Shown: in pieces, positions 34,523 through 45,968 of the stretch | Numbering within the stretch: position 1 is the stretch's first letter | How the letters are laid out: every line of letters starts with the position of its first letter | Assembly (NCBI GenBank): GCA_003024785.1 | Contig: PUQB01000324.1 | Span: 211,307-275,306, forward strand | DNA from: Selaginella tamariscina | Lineage: Eukaryota > Streptophyta > Lycopodiopsida > Selaginellales > Selaginellaceae | Direction of reading: 5' to 3' | DNA: 64,000 bases | Notes under the pieces: model-generated | Databases searched by the model: none | Told to the model about the DNA's origin: nothing | The model's input: the letters and a program-made list of their open reading frames with translations, nothing else | Program-made: the position numbers and the translations under genes

Positions 34523-35476
34523 ATTCGTATTATTGAATATTGCAATGTTTTTTAACCTTTGCATCAACATAAGTTTAATACATACACAATAAAAAAATAA
34601 AATGAAATAATACTTACTATGTTGTATATAATGTAAATAAATACACATTCTTTACAATTAATTAAATATACAGAGAAATATACTTTTATATATATCATTA
34701 TTGCATTTAGCATCACATAATTTTTCAACTACCATTTTAAAACATGTGTGTCACTCGTTAAGTCCTGCTGTTGAAAATATTTGAATCTGAATCAATCGCA
34801 GTTTTTAATATTTAATGGAGAACTTGCTTCTTTACCTACATATTTATGCATTAATAAAGATTATATTAAACTTTCATTAATAAAGACATGTGTATATATA
34901 CATGTTTATATTCATAAACACGTGTATAGCTCGCATGGATATATTAATTAATAAAATTATTAATTCAGTCAAAGTATAACTGTGTTTGTTTAAAATTTAA
35001 GGTTCGTATATATATATATACACACAAACCGAGAGAGTAATAAACTAAGGACATATAGACTCACATGGATATATAATTAATATAAAGGTATAACTGTCTG
35101 TTTAAAGATATATTGAAAAGTAATAAATTAAGAATTTGGTTTACATATATATAAGTCCTGACCTTTATTTACTTTATTAAATATTTAAATAATATATGAA
35201 TTAATTCAATGCACTTACCTCGTCTGTCTCGATTTTCATGTTAGTACATATTATTTTCAACATATACCTTGGAAAACCCCCAAGATTCCCTTAAAATCCT
35301 CAAAATCCCTTGGGAAATCCCCGAAATCCGAATAAAAGAACTCTGTACAGAAAACATAAACAACTTAAATTAAGAGAGGGGAGAACCTGACGTGGAGAGA
35401 ACTTGATATAGGAAGATTTCTTCTTTTGAATTTTCATCCTGCCATTACTACACCAATGCCAGTTATAAACCTAAGG
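34523..35476 (-). repeat. Right arm of the 2-kb inverted repeat
   Basis: Reverse complement of 33475-34464, separated from it by a 58-base loop (34465-34522). Ends with AACCTAAG mirroring CTTAGGTTTG at the left end. No terminal target-site duplication was found, so a foldback transposon is possible but not shown. Confidence 0.85.
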
Positions 35477-35589
35477 TTCGTATGTATGTATATATACACA
35501 CACTGAAAGAGTAATAAATTAAGGACACACAGGATCACATAAATATATTTAATTAAATACTGTCAAAATAAGGTATAATGATTGGTCTG

Positions 35590-35712
35590 TTCTAAAGACT
35601 AAGGTTCATATTTATTAAGAAGTAATAGCAGGATGGCATGGATATATTAATTAATACAAAATGTATAATTGTCTGTCTAAAGACTAAGGTTCATATTTAT
35701 TAAGAAGTAATA
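35590..35712. repeat. Short tandem direct repeat beside the inverted repeat
   Basis: The string AAGACTAAGGTTCATATTTA and the next 14 bases occur at about 35595 and again at about 35680, about 85 bases apart, with related sequence in between and near 35471. Confidence 0.75.
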
Positions 35713-35848
35713 GACTAACAGAGCTAGTTGGAACGCTTGTATAACTGTGCCACCCAAATTAGTTTTGCCCCCAGTTTTTCGCTTTGGTATACAAGCTCCA
35801 GAGTATGAAATTTCGTGCTGCAAATCCGGGGTTTCTTGACTTTTGCAG

Positions 35849-36334
35849 GACCCCGATCTCAAAACGTTTTCATGATGGTAAGTTGTGTGTGTGTGTGGTG
35901 AGTGAGAGAGAGAGACTCTGTCTTTACATTTTTAAACTTATATTTTCTTTCTTATGAAGGATACATTAAATTCATTGGCTTTAATGGCATTGTAATCCAT
36001 TATAGAACAGGTACTGTTTTTAAATATATTTTTTCCCATTTTATATTATTTAGCTAACATAAATTTGTTTAATTAGTTTGTGGTTGGATTAGGATTTTGG
36101 GTTTATAGATGAAAACGGATATAGAGCTTGTACGAGTGTTTCAACCGTTTGAAGTATTTGAGTACACAAAGGTACATGATATATAATTAAATTAGTAAAT
36201 TTAAATATAAACTTTTATTTTGTTATTATAAATAGGTTATTGAGTATATGATATTCGTCACCTGCGGGATCGGTTACATTGCTCAAGCTATGGACAAGGC
36301 ACTGGTTGATCTAATTATAAATATTGATGGCTAA
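35849..36334 (+). CDS. Unrecognised small spliced gene or 3' gene fragment
   Basis: Four segments with good GT-AG borders: 35849-35877, 35960-36010, 36109-36171, 36236-36334. Joined they read TPISKRFHD, GYIKFIGFNGIVIHYRT, DENGYRACTSVS, then after a frame change VFQPFEVFEYTK, VIEYMIFVTCGIGYIAQAMD and KALVDLIINIDG with TAA at 36332. I do not recognise the family. The exon-like segments and stop are convincing as coding DNA. The counterpart in unit B (about 43830-44290) is alignable but riddled with G-to-A and C-to-T changes and cannot be coding. 5' end unknown; it may begin in the 33.2-kb exons, interrupted by the inverted repeat. Confidence 0.45.
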
Positions 36335-36463
36335 AGTGTATAGACTGGAGCTATATGACACATTATATATAATTCATCCATGAGTACGTGGATGGTTAGA
36401 AAACACAGTGTTAAAATAAAATGATATTTTTAAAATTCTCCCATAAACCTCCTAAGCTGCTTG

Positions 36464-39156
36464 ATGAAGGGACTCCGGTTCGATCCTCCTCGGCGCTACT
36501 TATCTCTGTTCAATCAATCTCCGCTGCCTGCATTCGGCACAAAACCGGGTCTATTCCTCCCATTCTCGCCCCGGTTCGGCATAAAACCAGGCCCATTCTC
36601 GCCCCGGTTCAGTAGGTCGGCTACAGACGGTCTCTTTCGCAGCATAGCTACCAAGGTAAGAACCCTAGCGCCTTCACTCAGTTCACTGCCTCGTTAATCC
36701 TCTGTTTCTTTTCAAATCCTCGTTTTCTATGCGTAATCTCTTTTTATCTCTTCAAAATCTTCATTTTCTATGCGTAATCGCTCCAAATCCTCTTTTCCAA
36801 GCTGGTTTCTTCGGAAAACCTTCATGCATTTTCAAGCAATATACACATGCTAGGTTTTTGAAGTCCTCACACATTACGGGGGATTTTAGGGTTAAACATT
36901 AGCGTGATGCAGGGCGGTCCGAGAAAGGTTTGGCGCAAGCACTCGCAGTCTGGGGCAGGGAGCAATTCGGCGGCGCCCGTTCTCTCAGCGAAGCCTGATA
37001 GGGATTCGTCTCCAGCTCCGCCAACTTCACGGTATCGGACAGTGAACCGGGCGCTGTGAAGAGCATGTGGGTTCCCAAAGCGACGCTCACTACCTCTCCA
37101 GAGAAGCGATCTCCATCGCAGGCAGCCGTTGTAGAAGAAACTGCGTATCCTGTCAAGAAGGGCGTTTTGAAGGTGAAGTCGGAAGTCAGAGCGACCTTCT
37201 ATCCCAAGTTCGAGAATGAAAAGTCTGATCAAGAGGTTGGTTTATTTCTAGCTTTTTGTATATCATTCATTGTGGGTATCGTGTATGTATGCAACTTTTC
37301 GTTGACTAACCTTCCGTAGTTCTGTTTTTGTATATTTATACACACACCATGTCAGATGCATGTGTGTGTTTGATTTTCCTGTCTAGGTATCTAACTTGAC
37401 TATTGGTTCAACAGATACGATCCAGGATGATTGAAGTGGTATCGGCTGGTAGAGGTGTCGTTGAAGTCACTTTGAAGCATTCTGGGTCGCTGTTCATGTA
37501 CGCTGGAGACGGAGATGCATTTGCAAAGAACAGCTTCGGAAACCTGTAAGCTTTATATCTATCTTGTGTTTATTTTTCTTTCTGTGTAATATAGCAAACA
37601 CATGTACTATAAGTTTTCATTGTGCGAACATTTTGTTTCAGTTATACTGCAGTCGGGGTGTACTTTTGGGAAAGACTCTGGAACAAGCGGGAAGTCAATA
37701 CAGAGAGAAACAGAGAGAATTTAATGCCTATCTTAAGGTTGGTCGCACAACTCTCGTTTTTCTGATTATTGTTCTAATTTTTTTGTTTTTTTCTAGAAAA
37801 CCGTATTTCTATTTCTATGGAGCTTGTCACTGCGGTACTGGGAGATCACGGTCAACGGCCTCTCAAAGATTACGGTAAACTACTGTGTGTGTGTGTGTCT
37901 GTGTATGTATGGGATATCTATATAGAATCATATAATAGTCTATTCTTTGTCTCGTTTTGAGAGTTCTGTTTTTCTTTTACAGTGGTCGTAACCGCAGTAA
38001 CGGAGTTGAGTGGTCGACCTCGATTTTATTCTACACCTGATCTAGTAGAATTCTGTCGACAATGGCGTCTCCCAACTAATGAAGTCTGGTTGTTCTCGAC
38101 AAGGTATATATACATACTCAGAGCACTATATATATTCAGTGTCCTCTGCAATGTCTAATGAATGTCTTGTAGAAAATCTTCGTCAGCATGTTTTGCTGCG
38201 TATGATGCTCTTTGTGAACAGAGTATATACAGCGTAGTTCGGGACAGCTTCAATAAGATTGCCGATACGTACGTCCCTGGTAAGCTTAGTTAGTTGTTGA
38301 AATCATTATTGATAGTTTGTTATGATGATATATTTTCTGTTTTATGATCAGGCACTGAGAGCCATGGGGTTGTTCAGGGAGAAATTCTTGATGGTTGCTC
38401 GTATTGTTAGTTTTGAGATGTCGAGAAGTTAAAGCGTGTTGTGGAAAGTACCCCGTGCCAGACCATCTTCCTGGTAATTGCTCTCTGTCTCTCTCTCAAA
38501 ACGCACATATCGACACCGTAACTTACTTTTCTATATTTTCGAACAGTGTTTTCTAATTCTTGTTTGTAGGATCATATACTGCGCCTGGTCTTCGTGAGAT
38601 TTGTTCCGAAAATAGGCAAAGCGAGAAGGAGGTTAGTGATTGTTAACATATACATAACACACACACACGCACACATATACATAAATATATACGTTATATC
38701 TGCAGCAAAGCAACGCACTGTTAAAAGCTGTTGGCACCGATTTCTGTTCGGATTGGAGTGGGTGGTTCCAGAAGGACAAGGATCAGACTTCACAGTCCAC
38801 GTGGTTCAGCAAATTTGTGAGTACGCCTGCTGCTGATGAGCCCACTGCAAAACTCCAGGTATGCTATTTCTAAATCAATCGTATAGTTATTCTAATACCT
38901 CTTTCATTTTATATTTATGTCTGCTTTGACCTATGCATACAATCTATACGCCCTTTAGAGTTGCGGTAGTGGATGCATTAAACTACTAAATTACCAGCGT
39001 ATGAAAGCTTTTGATATTGTTTTGTGCAGGAAATGATAAGGCTTCAAGCAGAAGAAGATGCCTGTAAAGTTCAAATGTCAAGGCCATACAATGAGTTTAC
39101 AATGACTATTCATGTGCTTCAGGATTCTGTTTTTCGAAGATACCAGAAGGAAATGC

Positions 39157-39204
<48 letters not shown>

Positions 39205-40323
39205 GTGTGTGTGTGCCTATATATAGGCACACACACACCGTATACATATATTTAGAAGTTCAATTTATTACTCTGATTCGTTCATTTTTACAGATACAAT
39301 CCAAGTCTGTGGCCGTTATACAGAAGTATGCTATTATAATTATCAGTCTTGTAACTAACATTGTGTATCTTGTATCTATATGGCTATCTATTAAATGATG
39401 CACTTCATAAACCAGTTAAAAATATCATGTTACAGGGTTTTTTGTCGATGTCAAGCTCAAAAGGATCCAGTAGACACCATGGCTAAGAAAGATACGGAAC
39501 CCCATCTGGGACATTTAGACGAGGATGCCATTGCAGATGATGCAGAACATCTCATGGTCAAACTCAAGTTCCTCACTTACAAGGTTTAATTAAATACTTT
39601 AAATATCAACTGCTGATATTATCACTATAAACGTCGATTATAAATCATATGCTTCTGTGCGTATGATTATTTGGGGTTTTGAAGCTTCTTTTGTTGTTTC
39701 ACACAGATCCGTACGTTCTTGATCCGTAATGGCTTGGATATCCTATTTAACAGAGGCCATCATGCGTACAAAGAGTATTATTTGAGGTAAGCCCTGTTTT
39801 GTGTGTACGTGTGTGCATGCCGTGTATGTATGTGCATACTTAACATTTACAGGCAAATGAAAATATGGGGAACATCGCCAGAGAAACAACGGGAGCTCTT
39901 CAAACTTTTGGACGAATGGTAAGTACAATGATCATAATAATCTTATATTTCACACACATATATATATGCAGGGCTGTTGAAGCAGAGCCTTTCTTAAAGG
40001 AATTTGCCAGCCGCGGTTTAAAGAATCAGGTAATAAATAGTGATACATGTGAAGCAATATGTTACGGTTTAACGTATTGCATTTGTGTGTCCATTTTTAG
40101 TTAGAATCTTCGATTATAGTTTAGCGTAGAAGTACATTGTACGTCCTCCTGTGCATTGTGTGTGTCTGTCCAGCTACTCGTGGACAAGCAGGTACGGACA
40201 TTGATACGGATGCATACATTGCTGCCACACGAGGCGATGAAGAAGACGAAGAAGGTGATGTGAAGCAAGATATTGGATCCTCAACAGATATTCCCATCAC
40301 TAAAAATCAAGTCTTCTTCCCGG
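36464..40323 (+). pseudogene. RNL: Plant tRNA ligase, copy A: ligase-domain exons only
   Basis: Near-identical to the first three fifths of the copy at 45969-53120. Exon 1 (36464-36655) ends LFRSIATK; exon 2 starts GGPRKVWRKHS. The candidate nucleotidyl-lysine motif TFYPKFENEKSDQE is present near 37200, and the SWSGWFQKD-region exon is intact here. The copy stops after the exon ending VFFPG at 40323: the P-loop kinase and HxT phosphodiesterase exons are absent because the duplication ended in that intron. There are many short deletions relative to copy B (in the exons near 37650, 37795, 38385, 38415, 39050, 39090) and a 54-nt in-frame absence near 39975. Most likely a non-functional partial copy, though a ligase-only protein cannot be excluded if the small indels are assembly errors. 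Confidence 0.85.
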
Positions 40324-40436
40324 GTAAATTTCTATTGTGTTTTTATGTATAGGACATGCATATACATAGTACATTTATGTAATCATCTACCATAACGAAA
40401 TAGTGAGCACTAGGCTTATACATAATTATACTACGA

Positions 40437-41683
40437 TAAACTGGGGTATTGGAGTGCTGGGTCCCGTAAGGGCTTCCAGGGGCGGCTTGGGATTGCAGGC
40501 AGGAAAGCATTGGATGGTAGGCCTATGGATTTGCGATGTGGAAACCAATGAGGAGCGCCATTTCAAACTACCCCGAGGATGTGTAACTGCTACCGTGGCA
40601 GGCAGCTTTCGAGGATTGCTTCTTACCCATCTCTCCGCTGCCGCTCCCGAAGTAGGTATCGGTAAGTATATATATCTGAATGGGAGGGAAATCAACCCAA
40701 CATGCGTTGCAGGGGCCACCAAGGAGTGCTTGTGCATCGGAGATCCTGTTCAGAACAAGTGGCGGATGTTTCCATGGAACTGGAATAGCAAACCCAAATG
40801 TGCATTTGCCAGCTTGAGCAAAACCTTCCACCTGCTGCTCATCAATGGTACCAGCTACATTCCTCATGGAAACATGGGACTGCACTATTTGCCATGGATG
40901 AAGAGGAAGGATGGGCAGGATGGACTGGAGCTGCACCGTCCCCCCTCCTCGAAGAAACTGTAGGTGCAGTCGATGAGAAAGTTGTCTTCCATAATGGTGC
41001 ATACTATGCCTCCTTGGTTGACACATCGTATATATATACCATGGAGGGCAAGGAGCCTCCATTCCCTGATCTCATGAAGTTTCGACTTGGAAGGTTTGAT
41101 TTGGAGCAGTGTGCATGGAATGCGGTGCCATTGTATCACGAAGACACGAAGAAGGGAGCCGGCTTAGTATGGTTGAGTGTAAGGACGGGAGGCTCCTTCT
41201 GTTTGGACCACATCAACGGGCGGCCTGATTATGAGCTGGTTGAGTTTTTGGGCCCTGGTAAGCTGGCTCCTGTACCATGGTTTGAGCAAGTCAAGAGCAC
41301 GGTTGCAACCAAACTCAACTCCAACCTAGTTTATTGTGGTGCAACTCTTCGTGGGGATGGTAACCTCTTCTTCTGGGCAGGTGGTGAAAGCGTGCTTGTG
41401 TATTTGAGGGAGGCCGATACATGGAAAGAGTTTGAATATGGATGCGGGATATGTAGGGACGAGACGTTTCACCATGTTTATAACCCTCAAGCGGCTGCTG
41501 GCATGTTTGACTTGCTCCAGAGGAGAACGAGCTCGTGGAACTTGAGCACTTACCTTTTGCTTCCGAGTCACAAATATGCTATGCTTTACTATCTCTTAAA
41601 CATTACGACTCTTTGTTTCAACACAAGGTGCATTCCAAATTGGCTTTCCTGGCAAAACATTGAGCAGGAGATACTCTTTCAAA

Positions 41684-41685
<2 letters not shown>
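40437..41685 (+). CDS. F-box-associated/kelch-like domain protein, copy B
   Basis: Same product as 29480-30894. Differences: the ATG of copy A is ATA here, so no start codon is visible; 12 nt are missing near 40520 (the TPSG insertion of copy A); 1-nt losses near 40875 and 41136 shift the frame; but the C-terminal part is open where copy A is broken (NLVYCGATLRGDGNLFFWAG). With no ATG and its 5' end at the duplication junction, this copy is probably a pseudogene, or needs a start from the joined unit A sequence. It ends in a CT/CA microsatellite at 41694. Confidence 0.55.
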
Positions 41686-41689
<4 letters not shown>

Positions 41690-41743
<54 letters not shown>

Positions 41744-44700
41744 ACAATATACTATTATGCAGAAACGCTTCATTATTATCTTTAAGCAAACATATAAAAT
41801 ACTTATCTTGTTTAGGCCTAATAATGAAGCTAGTTAATACTCTAATTGATATATTAGAATTGTAAATTATTTAACAATGTTAAAAATATTAATTATTTAA
41901 GTATTATATAAATATTTATTGTTTTACTTGTTAAACTTTATATATTGTGCATAAAAAGGTAAGAATGTAATTAGTAAATATAATTGGAATTGGAAGTTGT
42001 AAAATAATTTAATTGAAATTCATAACTATTTTAATAATGTTAAAAATTTAAATATTTTAAGCAAATTAAGATGTGCTAGTGTATTTAATGAGTGGAGCAT
42101 GTTAAACATGCTTTGGTAAATGTTTCACTGTAGATAGAGCTGGATAATTGCAATGTAAAAAGAATGGCATTTTATATTTGGTGTCCTTCCAAAATATAAT
42201 AATTAAAATAACTCCAATGAAACTCCCTTAAGTATTCAATTTGCACAAATTTTTCTTTAAATTTTTAAAGGCAAAATATCACCATATTTAACCATGTTAC
42301 TTATTGTTCTATGACCATAAAAAGGCTTGCATATTAGTGTTGGACATATTATGTGTGTATTTACAGTGTATAATACACAAATTTATATGTATTACAATAT
42401 TTGTGTTATATGTTTGTGATACATATGTTACTCATGTTATATATACTTGTATGTTTATTTACGGGGATGCATATATTTAATTAATAAATAAAATTACTTT
42501 TATAATCTTTGTCATAAGGTGTTTTTTTATTAGTTTTACATAGTTTATTTTCTTAAGTATATTGTAAAGGACTTTTAAGTTATGTATATGCATGTATGTG
42601 TGTCATTACATTAAGTAATTATTTTATAATGAACACATTTGCCAAGTGCTAAATAGAAGGTGATGAATGTAATAATTAATTAAGTACTTCTATAAGCATA
42701 AAGGTAATGAATATTTTCCCTATGTTTAATAAGAACTCTTCCAAGTATTTAATATGTATATCATATGAATATACACATTGTGTCTTTGTGTGTGTTTTAA
42801 TTCACGTAAATGGCTTAATTATTTGTAAAATTTTTATGTCTTTTTAAAGTTTTTAAATAGCATTTAAATTAGTTTCATTAAAAAATAAAAATAATGTGAA
42901 ATTAATTTTAATAATTTACTTAATTCTTTTCAAATAAGAGTCGAATATATATATTGAGCTGAAATAAATAATAAACAATATTTATAACATTTCAACATAA
43001 ATAAGTTCAAAGGTTTTTAATATCAATTTATTAGATAAAGAATATGGTGTTTTAGTATTTGTTATATATGGTTTGTTCTTATATTTCTGTATTTAGTTAT
43101 TTAATAAAGAATTTATAAGAAGGTTAATAAAAACTTAAAGTTCATCATTCGAGTTCTTAATTAATTATTATTGTTTTGAAATAAGTTAAGAACATAAAAA
43201 TATAAAGATGAATTGCATGTAACAAGTATCAAAATATTATATTAAAACTTTTTAAACTTATTTTATATTTAATATTATAAATACTATTTATAATTTATTT
43301 TAACACAATATGTGTACTCTTACTTGAAAAAGAATTAAATAAATGAATAAATATTATTAAAATTAGCTTAATTGAATCATTAATGAGTAAAAATAATATT
43401 TTTCCAAAGAGTGATATAGATGTGTTTTAAAAATAATAATATACTTTATGTTGTATGTAACAATTACATTATTGGAGGTATTTTTTCCATGTAACTTTCT
43501 CTTAATTTTTTTATGTATTTATTAAATTTATATAAGAAGTTATGAACTTTAAATGATATTATTATACTTATGCTGTGAAAATATATAAAAATCAATTTTT
43601 ATATAATTTTAGATACAAAAATGTTAAAGAATGTTGAATATCATCTGAAGAAAAGGTCTTCGCGGTAATTGATTAATATTTTATAAAAAAAATTAAGTGT
43701 AAAAATGGGCAAAACTAATATAAATACCAATATTAAATAAATATATGTATTAAATACATTTTATTAGTAAATTATGTATGTGTGTGAGAGAGAGATAAAT
43801 TCATTGTTTTTAAATTTTTGAACATATATATGTTTTCTTTTAAAAAATACATTAAATTTTTTGACTTCAATAGCATTATAATTCACTATAAAAGTATTGT
43901 GTTTTAAATTATTTTTTATTACAATTGCACTTTATTACTTCATATTACTTAGTTAACTTAAATTTTGTATATTTAAATACTGAATAATATATTTGATTCC
44001 CTTTTACAGACACATTATGATTTTATATATATTATAAGTACACGAATACGTTAATATTTATATTTATTTTATCAGTATGTGGTTAGATAAGAATTTTGGG
44101 TTATATAAAAAAAATAAAGATATTTAATTTGTGTAAGTATTTCAACTATTGAAATGTTAAAATAATTAAATTTAATAAATTTACATTTAAATACATAATT
44201 TTATTTTCTTATTGTTAATAATTTATTAATTTTATGGATGTGAAGTTGGTTATATTGTATAAATTATGAATAAGAGAATGATTACATGATTTAAATATTA
44301 ATAATTAAATTATCTTTTTCTTATATTTATATTAATAAAAAATTAAAATAATGTAGTAACGTTTATTTGTGTATGTCTATTTAATGTGTATATATATATA
44401 TGAAGAGACTTAAACCATATGAAAAGTTAAAATGTATACATGAAAATTAAAATATAAAATGAAAATTATATATGAAAAGTTAAAATGTATACACTCTTCA
44501 CATGTGTGTATATATATAGTGTCATATGTGTTTGATTTACATAAGTTAGTCAATAATATATATAGACTTTACTTTTCATTACATAATGTTATTATAAATT
44601 TTTAACATATGCACATTAATTTTAAAATAAGAAACAACACATCATACATTATTATAGGTTTGTAAAATTAATAATTTATTCACTTTTGATAATCTTTAAC

Positions 44701-45950
44701 ACACATTTATAATGTAAATATACCTTATCATAAATAAAAAATGTTAATGTTTAATTCTTTATGTGCTTTACTTTTTATAATGAATTTTATTTGTCTTCAT
44801 CGTATTTATTATATATCAATTTAGACATAATTATGCTTTATAATTGAGTTTATGTCTTAATTGTGTATGTGTAATTGAATTTATAAATTATACAAATATA
44901 ACATTCATATATAATGTTGAAATAATCTCATTAATCACATATTTTATACTTATTAAAAGTGATTTTAAATAATTCAGATCAAGAAAAAATAATATCATGT
45001 AATGAATTTATAATAAAGTATTACAAAAATACATAAGTTAAAAAAATAAATAAATATGAATAATTTATATGAATTTACAAATAGTAATGTTATAAATGCA
45101 TTTCATTCATTATGCATTTGTCTCTAAATTCATTTGAGTATTATATTTATAAATGACTTTAGATGTACTAACCACTCTAAGATGATATTGTCTTTTTTAA
45201 AATATATTAATCCTTATAATAATAAATAATCATGTTAAAACACAAATAACTATAAAGTTTAATATAATCTTATAAGAATAAAGTGAACATAAATGAATAT
45301 TTTAAGTAATATTTTTCTACATGTAATTAAACATGTCATGTATATACTATTTATAAATAAAATAAAATAAAATGAATTAAGTACATATAATGACTATGTG
45401 CAAATAAATAATACACACCAAATTACTAAAAAGTTGTTAACAATTCAAAGGATTGCATGTATTTATGTTAAATTTATACGGCTTACATAAGTGCTACATT
45501 AAATATAACTTGCACCACTTGTTGTGGTGGAGCTGTTATGTTTAGTAACTCACGAAAACCGTTGGACAAGTAATTATGAATAAAATTATAAGAAAATACA
45601 TAAATTTAAATCAATATTCATGATATTTCAAAAATCATTTCTATTTAGTGACTGTAGCAATTCATTTGTTGTACCCAATTTATTAATTCATGTAGCTATT
45701 TAGAATTGTTATTTATAATTGAGTTAAACAAAATGCTTAGTGATTAACCCAAAAGAAGTTTAATTTATGTGAATGAGTCCACGTAACATTCCACATATGA
45801 ATTTGTGGTACACTAACGTTCTTACATGTCAAGCATGTAGGACATTACAAAGAACATTTATGATTTTATTTTCTTTTTCGTTGAGGTTAAAAAATGCTTA
45901 CTATATTGCTCAAATAACGAATGTTAAAATTAAGTGATATTTTATAAATT
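41690..45950. other. Unit B spacer, extremely AT-rich and transition-decayed
   Basis: No gene. Parts align with unit A: 42290-42550 with 32290-32580, and 43770-44290 with 35885-36330. In these blocks B differs from A mostly by C-to-T and G-to-A. 44300-45935 has no counterpart in A and is equally AT-rich. The change from near-identity to decay is sharp at about 41690 and at about 45960. Confidence 0.8.
41694..41746. repeat. (CT)n(CA)n compound microsatellite
   Basis: CT repeats pass into CA repeats at the end of the F-box-like copy B. Copy A has no such repeat at this point. Confidence 0.95.
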
Positions 45951-45968
45951 TTCACATAAACCCTCCTA

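Larger units (their letters stand above)
29478..40425. repeat. Tandem duplication, unit A
   Basis: First copy of a roughly 10-kb segment repeated head-to-tail at 40437-50068. Starts with AACTGGGGTATTGGAGTGCT and ends with the sequence around ATAACGAAATAGTGAGCACTAGGC. The F-box-like gene and the tRNA ligase exons and introns match unit B nearly base for base; the spacer between them does not. Unit A has extra material in its spacer: a gypsy remnant (about 30880-31320) and a 2-kb inverted repeat (33475-35476). Confidence 0.93.

Noticed and set aside
33475..35476. CRISPR-like or LTR reading of the repeats
   Set aside because: The two copies are in inverted, not direct, orientation, and there are only two; neither a CRISPR array nor LTRs.
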